Shown here: positions 53,872-62,960 of the stretch, piece after piece
How positions within the stretch are numbered: position 1 is the stretch's first letter
How the letters are laid out: every line of letters begins with the position of its first letter
DNA from: Maridesulfovibrio ferrireducens
Lineage (GTDB): Bacteria; Desulfobacterota; Desulfovibrionia; Desulfovibrionales; Desulfovibrionaceae
Direction of reading: 5' to 3'
Length of the DNA: 64,000 nucleotides
Assembly (NCBI RefSeq): GCF_016342405.1
Contig: NZ_JAEINN010000002.1
Coordinates: 248,001-312,000 of the forward strand
Made by a program: the position numbers and the translations under genes
Notes under the pieces: generated by a model
What the model was told of the DNA's origin: nothing
The model's database searches: none
The model's input: the letters and a program-made list of their open reading frames with translations, nothing else

Positions 53872-54444
53872 ATGACAAAAAAAGAAATAGTTTTAAAAAC
53901 AGCTAAAGAGATATTCGGTGAACTTGGATATAGCGGCACAACCTTTAAGAAGATTGCTGACCGGGCAGGTGTTGCGGTCGGACTGCTTTCACATCATTAT
54001 GGAAACAAGGAAAAACTGTTCAAAGAAGCCGGATTTGATGTAGCTGAAAGACTTAGTTCTACTCTTCAGGACGAGGTTTTACAGGCAGAAAATGGTTATG
54101 ATGCTGTATACAGGTTCGCTAAACGTTATCTGGAATTTTCAATTGATCCAGATGAAGATTTTCTAGTTCTTGTTCGCTGTTCACCTTTTAGCGATCTTAA
54201 AACGGGAGCGGATCGGGATGCTATGGTCCATAAATTTGCTCAGATCCCTGTTTTGCTGGAAAATTGTGTTGCACGGGGAGTTCGGGACGGTTCCATCCCT
54301 AATTTGTTGGTAGCGGAGACAGCTTCTGTTGTTTTGTGTAACCTTGTAGGTGCGGTTCGAACTAAACTTTTAACTCCATACAGTCCTCCCAAATTATACG
54401 ATGAGGCTCTTAAATTTATGATGCGCAGCTTGAAAGCCGCTTAG
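53872..54444 (+). CDS. TetR-family transcriptional regulator
   Basis: 190 residues from ATG 53872 (a TTG directly before it is less likely). N-terminal helix-turn-helix: IVLKTAKEIFGELGYSGTTF then KKIADRAGVAVGLLSHHYGN, the standard TetR signature. The C-terminal ligand domain is not assignable to a known class. No obvious target gene is adjacent on the same strand. Confidence 0.9.
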   Translation: MTKKEIVLKTAKEIFGELGYSGTTFKKIADRAGVAVGLLSHHYGNKEKLFKEAGFDVAERLSSTLQDEVLQAENGYDAVYRFAKRYLEFSIDPDEDFLVLVRCSPFSDLKTGADRDAMVHKFAQIPVLLENCVARGVRDGSIPNLLVAETASVVLCNLVGAVRTKLLTPYSPPKLYDEALKFMMRSLKAA

Positions 54445-54819
54445 ATTTTAAGAAGATCTAATTAAATAATAATTTGTGTTTTCACTAATTCTTTTTCTAA
54501 AAAATGATTGATATCAGTTCACACTCTTTATTGTTTATATCTGCAGAATATATTTACCACTCCCTTTCTTAGAACTTGTTTTATTCTTATTTTACAGTAG
54601 CTTATTCTAAAGTATTAATTAAAATATTTATAGTAATTAATACGTTATGGAATGAGTCTGCTCTTTTTTTGTGATCTGGACATCATTATAAAAAAATGGT
54701 TTATTGTTATTAAGAGTAGAAATTTAGCTATTCTATGATGGTGTTGTTGTAAGTGAAAATGGGTGAAGCAAATTCATGGACAGTTCCGTTGGACCTGTAG
54801 AAAGTACTCGGAGATTTTA
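54445..54819. other. AT-rich intergenic region
   Basis: About 375 bp between the TetR gene and the sensor kinase. No gene, strong promoter or terminator was recognised. An in-frame GTG at 54763 could extend the kinase N-terminus but would displace the signal peptide. Confidence 0.4.
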
Positions 54820-56922
54820 ATGACTTCGAATTTTCACGTCAGAGATTTGTTTATAATTTTTACTTTTTTGCTATGTCTTTTCGTTTTTCCAGCCAAAGTA
54901 TTTGCCGCTCACATTCTTGTTCAGGGAGATTATAATTATCCTCCCTACGAATTTCTCGATAACGGTATCCCTTCAGGGTTTAATGTTGACATAATGCGTG
55001 CTGTCGCTGCGGTTATGGGACTGCATATTAAAATTGATCTCGGGTCATGGAATGAGGTTCTCAGTTCCTTGAAACGTGGAGAAATTGATGCTTTAACAGG
55101 TATGTATTATTCTCCTGAACGTGCTAAATTTGTTGATTTTTCTATGCCTCATAATATTGTTTCTCATGCAATTTTTGTTCGTCAAGGCTCTGATATACGT
55201 TCTTTAGATGATCTTTCCGGAAAGGAAATTCTTGTTCAGCGTGGCGACATTATGAACGATTACGTTGTGAAAAATTATCCTGACGCTAAGATTGTTCAGG
55301 TTCGTTCTCAAATTGAAGCTTTGAAGCTTTTGGCTTCAGGTAAGTATGACGTCGCTTTGCTCGGAAAATTACAAAATCTTTTTTGGGCTAAGAAAGAAAA
55401 CATTACTAATATCATAACTGTTGGACCTCCTATTGAGCCGGGTGATTACTGTTTTGCTGTACATAAAGGAGATAAAAAACTTCTTGGGCAGCTCAATGAG
55501 GGTTTGTCCTTAATCAAAAATTCCGGCAAATATGATGAAATTTATAATAAGTGGTTCGGTGTTTACGAACGTAAATCTGTGTATCGTGAGTATGCTCAAT
55601 ATGCGATATGGATTTTGACTCCTCTTATCGCTTTTCTCGCATTTTTTATTTTGTGGTCTTGGATGCTTCGGCTTCGGGTTAAAGAAAAAACAGCGGAATT
55701 AACTCGTGAATTATCTGAACGTCATCAAGCCGAAGAGCAACTTAGAAAAGTTCAAAGTTATTTAACTAATGTTATTAATTCTATGCCATCCATGCTTATC
55801 GGTGTTGATCAAAAAGGTATTATTACACAATGGAATACTGAGGCTGAGCGTGTTACGGGATTGTCTCCCAAAGAGGTTGTAGGTCGGTCTTTGGAGTTAG
55901 TCATACCTCATCTGCGAGAAGAAGTTGAGTTTATTCCCCATACTATAAACACTCGTCAAGAACATGTTTCGCGTAAGCGGAATTGGAAGGGGAGTAGTGA
56001 AATTCATTATGAAGATGTGACTATTTATCCCTTACTTTCTAATGACGTTCAAGGAGCTGTTATCATTATTGATAATGTAACCGAGCGCATTAATATGGAA
56101 CAGATGTTAATGCAGACGGAGAAAATGATGTCTTTGGGAGGTCTTGCGGCGGGTATGGCGCATGAGATCAACAATCCTTTAGCTGTGATTCTTGGGTCTG
56201 TGCAAAATATTAAAAGGCGTATTTTTTCCGAAGTCCTACAGAATGAAGACATTGCAAAGGAATGTGACGTTTCACTTGAGAATGTTCGTAACTATTTAGA
56301 AAAAAGAGAAGTTCCAAGAATGCTGGATGCAATTCAGGATTCTTGCAGCCGTGCAGCTCAGATTGTGAGCAACATGCTCAGTTTCAGTCGCAAAAGTGAT
56401 AAGAACTTTAAACTTCACAGCATAACTGAAATTATGGATAGAACTTTGGAACTAATTTCGAATGATTATGATCTGGCGAAGGAGTACGACTTTCGAAAGA
56501 TAGAAATTGTCCGTGACTACGCTCCTGATCTTCCGGCTGTTTTTTGCGAAGGTAATGAAATTCAGCAGGTTTTTCTTAATTTATTTAAGAATGGAGCCGA
56601 AGCTATGGCTGAAAAGAATTACAATGGCGAATATCCACGTTTTACACTCAGAGTGCAGAGAGCGAATGATATGGCTGTTGTTGAAATTGAAGACAACGGT
56701 CCTGGAGTTGATGAGGAAAAATGTAAGAGAATTTTTGAGCCTTTTTTTACATCGAAAGGAGTCGGAAAGGGAACCGGGCTTGGGCTGTCCGTATCTTATT
56801 TTATTGTTACTGATCACCACAAAGGGAGTATGGAAGTTACTTCTTTGCCGGGTAGTTGGACGCGTTTTATTATTAAACTGCCTGTCTCCGGTAAAATCGA
56901 AGAGCGTGAATCGATGAGATAA
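54820..56922 (+). CDS. Sensor histidine kinase with periplasmic SBP_bac_3 domain and PAS
   Basis: 700 residues from ATG 54820 (GGAG ribosome site). Signal peptide (1-30), a type-3 periplasmic solute-binding domain (about 32-255: YNYPPYEFLDNGIPSGFNVD, GEIDALTGMYYSPER), one membrane helix (about 265-288), a coiled linker, a PAS domain (LTNVINSMPSMLIGVDQKG, TQWNTEAERVTGL), then HisKA with phospho-His H448 (GMAHEINNPLAV) and HATPase (EDNGPGVDEEK, GKGTGLGLSVSYF). An amino-acid-like or small organic ligand is likely sensed outside the membrane. No response regulator is adjacent. Confidence 0.92.
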   Translation: MTSNFHVRDLFIIFTFLLCLFVFPAKVFAAHILVQGDYNYPPYEFLDNGIPSGFNVDIMRAVAAVMGLHIKIDLGSWNEVLSSLKRGEIDALTGMYYSPERAKFVDFSMPHNIVSHAIFVRQGSDIRSLDDLSGKEILVQRGDIMNDYVVKNYPDAKIVQVRSQIEALKLLASGKYDVALLGKLQNLFWAKKENITNIITVGPPIEPGDYCFAVHKGDKKLLGQLNEGLSLIKNSGKYDEIYNKWFGVYERKSVYREYAQYAIWILTPLIAFLAFFILWSWMLRLRVKEKTAELTRELSERHQAEEQLRKVQSYLTNVINSMPSMLIGVDQKGIITQWNTEAERVTGLSPKEVVGRSLELVIPHLREEVEFIPHTINTRQEHVSRKRNWKGSSEIHYEDVTIYPLLSNDVQGAVIIIDNVTERINMEQMLMQTEKMMSLGGLAAGMAHEINNPLAVILGSVQNIKRRIFSEVLQNEDIAKECDVSLENVRNYLEKREVPRMLDAIQDSCSRAAQIVSNMLSFSRKSDKNFKLHSITEIMDRTLELISNDYDLAKEYDFRKIEIVRDYAPDLPAVFCEGNEIQQVFLNLFKNGAEAMAEKNYNGEYPRFTLRVQRANDMAVVEIEDNGPGVDEEKCKRIFEPFFTSKGVGKGTGLGLSVSYFIVTDHHKGSMEVTSLPGSWTRFIIKLPVSGKIEERESMR

Positions 56923-56951
56923 TTTAGTTTTAGAGTTTAGCAGGGGGGCTT

Positions 56952-57854
56952 ATGCGAGTTGTTATCACGGGCGGAACCGGATTTATAGGCAAAAAGTTAA
57001 GTAAAGCTCTGGCAGTTAAAGGATATCAAGTCTTTTCTTTAACAAGATCGACAAGAGTTTCTGATATTTCCGGCGTAAGAAATGTTGTTTGGGATGGAGA
57101 GTCTTCATCGGGTTGGGAGGAATTTGCAGAAGGCGCTACTGCAATAGTAAATCTTGCCGGGGAAAACATAGCTTCAGGTCGTTGGAATGAGGCTAAAAAA
57201 AATAGAATTTTAAGCAGTAGATTAGCAGCAGGACAGGCTGTAAATGAAGCTGTTGCAAGAGCAAAAGTTCGTCCGAAGGTCGTAATACAAGCCTCGGCTA
57301 CAGGTTATTACGGTCCAACAGGAGCTGAACCGGTTACTGAGGAGTCCCCGGCCGGCGATTCTTTTTTGGCTGAAGTTGCTAAAAAGTGGGAAGCTTCGAC
57401 CGCCGGAGTCGAAACGCATGGAGTTAGAAGGGCAATTGTTCGAACAGGTATGGTTTTAGGATATGGCGGAGCTCTGAGTAAAATGATCGTCCCTTTTAAG
57501 TTGGGTCTGGGGAGTTATCTCGGGAATGGTCATCAAGGCGTTTCTTGGGTTCATATTGATGATGAAGTCAGGGCAATTATTTATTTGATTGAAAACAAAT
57601 CTTGTAAGGGTGTTTATAATTTGAGTTCAACGCACCCTGTAACTTCGAATAAGTTTATGGAAACACTTGGGCAGGTTTTAGATAAGCCTGTTTATTTACG
57701 GGTGCCTGCATTTATTCTTAAGATTATACTCGGTCAGATGGCAGAAGAAGTGCTGTTAAACGGTCAGTTTGTATTACCTGAAAGACTGATAACAGCCGGA
57801 TTTAATTTTGAGCATCTGGATCTTAAAGAAGCGTTAAGTCACTTTATTGATTAA
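56952..57854 (+). CDS. TIGR01777-family NAD(P)-dependent epimerase (YfcH/SDR39U1-like)
   Basis: 300 residues, atypical extended SDR. N-terminal ITGGTGFIGKKLSKAL nucleotide site, IVNLAGENIASGRW (family-diagnostic), the SATGYYGP segment replacing the usual YxxxK centre, and the DUF1731-like C-terminus (VPAFILKIILGQMAEEVLLN, then GQFVLPERLITAGF). Substrate unknown. Start behind AGGGGGG; 29 bp after the kinase gene, so possibly one transcript. Confidence 0.9.
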   Translation: MRVVITGGTGFIGKKLSKALAVKGYQVFSLTRSTRVSDISGVRNVVWDGESSSGWEEFAEGATAIVNLAGENIASGRWNEAKKNRILSSRLAAGQAVNEAVARAKVRPKVVIQASATGYYGPTGAEPVTEESPAGDSFLAEVAKKWEASTAGVETHGVRRAIVRTGMVLGYGGALSKMIVPFKLGLGSYLGNGHQGVSWVHIDDEVRAIIYLIENKSCKGVYNLSSTHPVTSNKFMETLGQVLDKPVYLRVPAFILKIILGQMAEEVLLNGQFVLPERLITAGFNFEHLDLKEALSHFID

Positions 57855-57950
57855 AAAATGTCTGAGACTATCATTAATTAATAATACTTTGATAAATTTA
57901 CATTAGTGTTTCATTTGTAACTTGATTGAAACCTATGTTTGCCGGAAAAG

Positions 57951-57982
57951 GTGTAGCTGATCTTAAAAAAAGGAGGCTACAC
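57951..57982 (+). promoter_or_regulatory. 5'-UTR hairpin enclosing the ribosome binding site of the phytase-like gene
   Basis: GTGTAGC (57951-57957) and GCTACAC (57976-57982) form a perfect 7-bp stem. The 18-nt loop contains AAAGGAG, the Shine-Dalgarno of the gene starting at 57985. It may tune translation. Temperature or ligand sensing is speculation. Confidence 0.4.
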
Positions 57983-57984
57983 TA

Positions 57985-59361
57985 ATGTTTAAGAAATTTA
58001 TCGTTGCAGGAGCTTTGCTTGCCCTGAATGTCGGGTTTGCATGTGCCGCTGATTTTGAAATTGAGAAATATGAAATAGAAACTCCTCTAAAGTACAATGT
58101 TTCGTACAATGGGAAATATGCTGATCGTTTTTCTGAAGGTTTTCCTATCGGGATAGGCTCAGGTATGACTTATGTAGGGATGGCCAAAGATGGTACCAGA
58201 ATTTTTTATGCAATTGGTGATCGTGGTCCCAATGCGGCCAGTCCTTATGTTTTAGTTGATGGCAAAAAGGTGCCGTCAAAGGTTTTTCCCGCCCCTGATT
58301 TTACTCCTTCATACGGAGCAATAGGTCTTAAAGACGGAAAAGTTACTCTTATGAGTCTCATTGAAATTAAAGACATGAACGGCCAAAGAATCTCAGGACG
58401 TCCTTTACCTGTAGGCCTTGTTGGTTCTACTGGTGAAATACCGTTGTCCGATACATATAAGATCCTCAGCTATGATAAAGAAGGGTTGGATACCGAAGGG
58501 ATAGCTATTGACCGTAAAGATGGAAACCTCTGGATTTGTGATGAATATGGTCCGTTTATAGCTAAAATGGATGTGAACACAGGCCGTATAATTAAAAAGT
58601 ATTCTCCGGGAGACGGACTGCCTGATATTCTCGCAAAACGTCAACCCAACCGAGGAATGGAAGGAATTGCAGTAACTCCTTCGAATAAAGTTCTAGGAGC
58701 TATTCAGTCTATTTGCGATGTCGATGGAAAAGTTGCATCAAGTAAAGCTCCTTTTACCCGTCTGGTATTACTTGATCCTGAGACTTGTGAAACAAAGATG
58801 TTCGCTTATCCCGTTGATGTTGACGCTTATAAAAAATGTAAGGATGTCAAGATTGGTGATCTTCACGCTGTAAGTGATACGGAATTTTTGATTATCGAAC
58901 AAGGATCAGGAAAGGACGGCTTGCGTAATATAATTTATTTGATTGATATAAAGGATGCAACTGACCTTACAGATAAGAAAACAGAGAAAGGTGAGGAACT
59001 CGAAATGGTTTCAGGTGTTGATGAGTTGAAATCTCTCAGCATAAAAATGGCTGAAAAGAAGAAAATTATAAGTCTCCGTGATTATGGATGGAAACCTGAA
59101 AAGGCCGAAGGACTTGCTCTTCTCCCTGACATGAAAACCCTTGCAATCTGTTCTGATAACGATTTTGGATTTGGTTCTGTGACTGTTAAACCTGTAAAAG
59201 ACAAAGACGGTAAGAATGTTAAAAAGCTAACAAAATACGTTATTGATGATGATAAGATGACTTATGATGGAGCGAGAGTTGAAACGTCATTTGAACTTAA
59301 ATCAACAGGTGAAAAAGCCGGTTTTTGGATGATTAAATGTAGTGGTTCATACTTGATCTGA
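57985..59361 (+). CDS. Exported esterase-like/phytase-like protein, C-terminus remodelled by an IS
   Basis: 458 residues. Signal peptide (cleavage after ACA-A near residue 22), then a beta-propeller-like domain of the 'esterase-like activity of phytase' family (PF13449 type): FYAIGDRGPNA, LDTEGIAIDRKDGNLWICDEYGP (split), RGMEGIAVTP, EAEGLAL-like KAEGLALLPD. Exported to the periplasm. The last seven codons (CSGSYLI) and the stop TGA come from the inverted repeat of the IS inserted at 59338; without it the frame would continue LPKAITNY and stop at 60584. The loss is minor, so function may persist. Confidence 0.87.
   Translation: MFKKFIVAGALLALNVGFACAADFEIEKYEIETPLKYNVSYNGKYADRFSEGFPIGIGSGMTYVGMAKDGTRIFYAIGDRGPNAASPYVLVDGKKVPSKVFPAPDFTPSYGAIGLKDGKVTLMSLIEIKDMNGQRISGRPLPVGLVGSTGEIPLSDTYKILSYDKEGLDTEGIAIDRKDGNLWICDEYGPFIAKMDVNTGRIIKKYSPGDGLPDILAKRQPNRGMEGIAVTPSNKVLGAIQSICDVDGKVASSKAPFTRLVLLDPETCETKMFAYPVDVDAYKKCKDVKIGDLHAVSDTEFLIIEQGSGKDGLRNIIYLIDIKDATDLTDKKTEKGEELEMVSGVDELKSLSIKMAEKKKIISLRDYGWKPEKAEGLALLPDMKTLAICSDNDFGFGSVTVKPVKDKDGKNVKKLTKYVIDDDKMTYDGARVETSFELKSTGEKAGFWMIKCSGSYLI
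59331..59337. repeat. Target-site duplication, left copy (GATTAAA)
   Basis: GATTAAA directly precedes the left terminal repeat of the IS and is repeated exactly at 60551-60557 after the right one. Confidence 0.85.
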
Positions 59362-59396
59362 CAGCCTGCCTTTTTGATGGAGCTGCAATTGTCAGT

Positions 59397-60437
59397 TTAG
59401 TCTAAACTTTGGACCTTTTCATCCCAAAGTGGTTTGGCCTCTATCATAGTTGCGAATGGTGTTCGACCGCAACACATTTTCCCTTGATGAGAACGTTGCG
59501 TGTTATATTCATCTATCCAAAGATCCAAATCTTCCTGTAATTGATCAATCGATGAATATATTTTGCGCCTGAACGTCACCTGATAGAATTCATTTAAAAT
59601 AGTTTTGTGGAAACGTTCGCAGATCCCGTTTGTTTGTGGATGGCGTACTTTTGTTTTTGTGTGCTCAATGCCACAAACGCCAAGAAACAACTGGTAATCA
59701 TGTGTTTCTAAATTACCGCAATATTCTGTGCCTCTATCAGTGAGAATACGCAAAATCCCCATATCCTGTTCAGCAAAGAAGGGAACAACCTTATCATTCA
59801 GCATGTCAGCGGCAGTGATTGGTGTTTTGGTCGTATAGAGTTTTGCTGCTGCCCACTTGGAGTAGGTGTCTACGAAGGTCTGCTGATAGATCCGGCCTAC
59901 ACCCTTTATCGTACCAACATAAAAGGTGTCTTGGCTGCCAAGATAGCCAGGATGGGCTGTTTCGATTTCCCCGTAAGCAATGTCGTCATCCTTTTTTCTT
60001 TCCAAAGCTTGAACCTGTGCTTCGGTAAGGACGATTCCTTGTTCTGCTGAAATCTTTTCCAAAGCCTTCAGACGGAGCTTAAAATTATGGAGACCATGTC
60101 GCATCCAAATAGATCTAATGCCGGACGGCGAAACAAAGACACCTAATTTTCTTAGCTCGTTACTGGCTCTTGTTTGTCCATGAGCAGGGAAGTCAGTTGC
60201 GTAAACAAAGACTGCATCTTCGATAGCCTGATCAACTCTATTTTTCAGGTTTGGCTTGCGGCGGGATTTATCAAAAAGAGCTTCGACTCCACCTTCATCC
60301 TTGGCTGATTGATACCGATAAAAAGTATCACGAGAAAAGCCCATCAACTTGCAAGCTCTTGAAACATTTCCAAGCTCTTCAGCCAGATTCAGCAGACCAA
60401 TCTTGTGTTTTATAATGTTTTGATTGAAACTGGACAT
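59397..60437 (-). CDS. IS481-family transposase
   Basis: 346 residues from the ATG at 60435-60437, which has AAGGAG 6 nt upstream; an ATG six codons earlier lacks one. N-terminal helix-turn-helix (LGNVSRACKLMGFSRDTFYR), then an integrase-core rve domain: acidic residues in SQDTFYVGTIKGVG, LTDRGTEYCG and NGICERFHKT form the DDE triad. The C-terminus YNTQRSHQGKMCCGRTPFAT is the usual IS481/IS3-like ending. Transcribed opposite to the interrupted gene. Confidence 0.95.
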   Translation of the reverse strand: MSSFNQNIIKHKIGLLNLAEELGNVSRACKLMGFSRDTFYRYQSAKDEGGVEALFDKSRRKPNLKNRVDQAIEDAVFVYATDFPAHGQTRASNELRKLGVFVSPSGIRSIWMRHGLHNFKLRLKALEKISAEQGIVLTEAQVQALERKKDDDIAYGEIETAHPGYLGSQDTFYVGTIKGVGRIYQQTFVDTYSKWAAAKLYTTKTPITAADMLNDKVVPFFAEQDMGILRILTDRGTEYCGNLETHDYQLFLGVCGIEHTKTKVRHPQTNGICERFHKTILNEFYQVTFRRKIYSSIDQLQEDLDLWIDEYNTQRSHQGKMCCGRTPFATMIEAKPLWDEKVQSLD

Positions 60438-60498
60438 GTGGTTCTCCTTGGGCATGGTGCCCTGTTTTGATGGTTCGTTAGTATTTCCATCAAAAAGG

Positions 60499-60524
60499 AG
60501 AACCTCTTTTGTTTCAAGAGGAAA
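60499..60524. repeat. Hairpin within the right end of the IS
   Basis: CCTCTT / AAGAGG with a 7-nt loop lies between the outer and inner inverted-repeat blocks of the right end; the left end has only a few bases there. It sits upstream of the transposase and could block outside transcription from entering it. Confidence 0.5.
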
Positions 60525-60550
60525 TGTCAGATCAAGTCGGAACTAATACA

Positions 60551-60584
60551 GATTAAACTACCGAAAGCTATTACCAATTATTAA
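60551..60584 (+). pseudogene. Displaced 3' end of the phytase-like gene
   Basis: After the right GATTAAA copy, the frame of the interrupted gene continues as LPKAITNY and TAA at 60582-60584. Joining the two copies of GATTAAA restores an uninterrupted 459-codon gene ending WMIKLPKAITNY. Confidence 0.8.
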
Positions 60585-60644
60585 AGTATTCTGATTGCTG
60601 TGAGTCGTCCTAAAATAGGTTGAGGTTATAGGTTGTTACTATTC

Positions 60645-60676
60645 GGCTGTGAGGTTAACCTCACAGCCTTTTTTGT
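60645..60676 (+). terminator. Terminator formerly belonging to the phytase-like gene
   Basis: A perfect palindrome of GGCTGTGAGGTT and its complement (60645-60668) followed by TTTTTTGT. It lies 60 bp after the displaced stop and is now separated from its gene by the IS. Confidence 0.85.
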
Positions 60677-60685
60677 GACAAAATA

Positions 60686-61735
60686 TTAGCCAATCCATTT
60701 AGATTTAGCCTGTTTCTTCTTTTTACCTGAGCTTGATTTTCTTTTAATTTTTTCAGAAATGTTTTCTTTGTTTTGCAGTGTTTCGCTTAATAATTTAAGA
60801 TAATTTTTAAGTCTTCGGATATCAATTCTGTCTTCATCAAGAGCTTTTCTTATTGCACATCCCGGTTCTTTTGTGTGGCTGCAATCTGCAAATCTACATT
60901 CTTCAATCAGTTCAACAATTTCTGAGAATGCATTATACACTCCGGCTTCGCAGTCGTGAAGTTGTAATTCTCTTATACCGGGTACATCAATCAACAAAGC
61001 ACCGGATGGCATGACATGGAGAGAGCGTGTGGTGGTAGTGTGACGTCCTTTGTCATCTGCTAGACGGATTGAGCCTGTTTTGTTTTTTTCGGTTCCGTTG
61101 ATAGTGTTCAGCAGGGTTGTTTTTCCTACTCCTGAGGAACCTAACAAAATTAGAGATTCACCTTTGCTGAACCATTTTTGTAAGCAGTCAACACTGTCTT
61201 TATCTTTAGCATCAACAACCATAATCGGCATAGTTTTGTGCAGCTGTCTTGCTTTGGTTTTAAATTCCTCAGCGTTATCAGCTAAGTCTGCTTTGGTCAG
61301 AACCATTACAAATTCAATTCCGGCATCAAGTGCAAGGCATATATATCGTTCAAGGCGGTTAAGGTTAAATTCCGTATTGCAGGAAGAGACAATTAGTAGG
61401 GTGTCGATATTCGCTGCAATTGGTTGAAGTTTAACTTCCTGCCCCGGGCTCATTCTTTGAAGAAGGCTGGAGCGTGTCAGTAAACGTAAAGGAACTAATG
61501 ATTCGCCATCCAATAAAAGCCAGTCTCCGACAGTGGGCTGTTCGTTTAAACTGCCAACACCGGTTTCAGCTATTTGTAAAAGATGTTCATTTTTTCCAGT
61601 AGAAACAACTAGATGGCCCTTGTGAGTTTTTATAACTCTGGCAGGCAGGGAATTAGTCTGTTCATCGGCAGAGAGTTGGTCTCGGAAAGAGTCTTTCCAA
61701 CCAAGTTCAGCTAAAGAATATTCATTTTGATTCAA
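60686..61735 (-). CDS. rsgA: Ribosome small-subunit assembly GTPase RsgA
   Basis: 349 residues, circularly permuted GTPase: G4 (VLTKADLA) comes before G1 (GSSGVGKTTLLNTI) and G3 (DVPGIREL). N-terminal OB fold (ARVIKTHKGHLVVSTG), C-terminal zinc site CRFADCSHTKEPGCAI, then a very basic tail (KRKSSSGKKKKQAKSK). Acts in late 30S maturation. The start is TTG at 61733-61735 with a GAGG ribosome site; no ATG fits better. Confidence 0.94.
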   Translation of the reverse strand: MNQNEYSLAELGWKDSFRDQLSADEQTNSLPARVIKTHKGHLVVSTGKNEHLLQIAETGVGSLNEQPTVGDWLLLDGESLVPLRLLTRSSLLQRMSPGQEVKLQPIAANIDTLLIVSSCNTEFNLNRLERYICLALDAGIEFVMVLTKADLADNAEEFKTKARQLHKTMPIMVVDAKDKDSVDCLQKWFSKGESLILLGSSGVGKTTLLNTINGTEKNKTGSIRLADDKGRHTTTTRSLHVMPSGALLIDVPGIRELQLHDCEAGVYNAFSEIVELIEECRFADCSHTKEPGCAIRKALDEDRIDIRRLKNYLKLLSETLQNKENISEKIKRKSSSGKKKKQAKSKWIG

Positions 61736-61954
61736 AGAAACCTCTTACAAAAGACAAAAATGGGGATAATGATTTAGTTTTCAAAATAAAAACTTACGTA
61801 ACAAATAAACAACAAGCAAGAATCATTTTCAAGGAGTTTTTTAAAGATCGTAGAATATCTTTCTTTCGGTTTTATTTTTTACTGTGTTGTGATATATTTT
61901 AAATAGTTGTTATGCGTAGTTTTTGCTGAATAATACACGACATCGGGAGTTGCT

Positions 61955-62920
61955 ATGAGTAGCGAAGTTCGCGACCTGTTGCACAAGTATTTGCCGGATT
62001 ACAAAAGTACACGTTTCGGCAAAATTTATACTGATACAACTGAATTTATGAATATTGATCATAGTGATGTTATCAAACTTGGTGATCAGCACTTTCTGGT
62101 GCTTAAGAATGAAGAAGAACGAAGATTCGGACTGGTAGACCCTAAGTATTGGGTGAAGCGTGGAAAGCATTTAGAATCAGGGCAGCCTCAAATTTTGAAA
62201 TTAGCGTTTTATGAAAAATTCCCTATGAATATCGGTCCATTTAAAATTGAATGTTATAGAAGTCCACGCAAGGAAGCCAGAATTCTTGAGCTTGTTAAGG
62301 GTGATATGCGTTTTATGCAGGGATGTTCGAATGAAGATGAAGTTGGTAATAATGTCAGGGTTTTAGATATAATTCGTGGTAAACGTCTTGATATTGTTGT
62401 TCATAATATTCCTGTCGATCATAAGACTTATTTTTATGAATATTTTCCCGATATTTTGGAGAAGTATATCGGATCATGTGAAGCTATTAAGTTTTTGCAT
62501 GACCATGATGAAAAGCACGGGGATGTGCGGCGTGATCATCTGTGGGTTGAAAGTGGAACAGGGGATTACAGGTGGATTGATTTTGATTACGCTTTTGAAT
62601 TGTATGAAAATCCTTTCGGCCTTGATGTTTTCGGACTTGGAAGCATCCTTATATATCTTGTAGGTAAAGCTAATTTTACGATGCAAACTCTGCTTGATTT
62701 AAAAATTGAACACTCAATTCTCGAAACGCTTAACAGTGGAGACTATTCTGTCGTTATAGGAAACAGAGTTGTTAATGTTCGTAAAATATATAGTTATATT
62801 CCGGAATCTTTGAATAATATTTTGATGCATTTTTCATCTTCGAGTACAGTGTTTTATGAGTCGGTAGATGAACTGTTGTTTGATATGCGAAGGTGTTTGA
62901 AAGAAATTCGTGGCTTATAG
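61955..62920 (+). CDS. Protein-kinase-like protein
   Basis: 321 residues. Protein-kinase fold motifs in order: a possible ATP lysine K82 (QILKLAF), helix-C glutamate E107 (KEARILEL), catalytic loop HGDVRRDHLWV (188-198, in place of HRDLKPEN) and WIDFDYAF (D209-F-D in place of DFG). The catalytic and metal aspartates are kept; the loop Asn is replaced by His. The N-terminus has no typical glycine loop. Upstream region is AT-rich; ribosome site CGGGAG. A Usp gene follows after 40 bp. Substrate unknown; could be a small-molecule or protein kinase. Confidence 0.72.
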   Translation: MSSEVRDLLHKYLPDYKSTRFGKIYTDTTEFMNIDHSDVIKLGDQHFLVLKNEEERRFGLVDPKYWVKRGKHLESGQPQILKLAFYEKFPMNIGPFKIECYRSPRKEARILELVKGDMRFMQGCSNEDEVGNNVRVLDIIRGKRLDIVVHNIPVDHKTYFYEYFPDILEKYIGSCEAIKFLHDHDEKHGDVRRDHLWVESGTGDYRWIDFDYAFELYENPFGLDVFGLGSILIYLVGKANFTMQTLLDLKIEHSILETLNSGDYSVVIGNRVVNVRKIYSYIPESLNNILMHFSSSSTVFYESVDELLFDMRRCLKEIRGL

Positions 62921-62960
62921 CTTTCGGTTGCCTGTTCAAATTTCGTAGGAGGGTTAAACT

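Larger units (their letters stand above)
59338..60550. mobile_element. IS481-type insertion sequence, 1213 bp, complete
   Basis: One transposase gene flanked by 26-bp imperfect terminal inverted repeats (59338-59363 and 60525-60550; 22 of 26 match), each starting TGTA, with identical inner parts ACTTGATCTGACA / TGTCAGATCAAGT. A 7-bp direct repeat GATTAAA flanks the element. A second inverted pair, CCTTTTTGATGGA (59369-59381) / TCCATCAAAAAGG (60486-60498), lies inside. Intact frame, clear repeats and target duplication suggest recent insertion. Confidence 0.92.

Noticed and set aside
59351-60537. IS boundaries at the perfect 13-bp repeats only
   Set aside because: Extending outward gives 26-bp repeats starting TGTA and an exact 7-bp target duplication, which the shorter borders do not.
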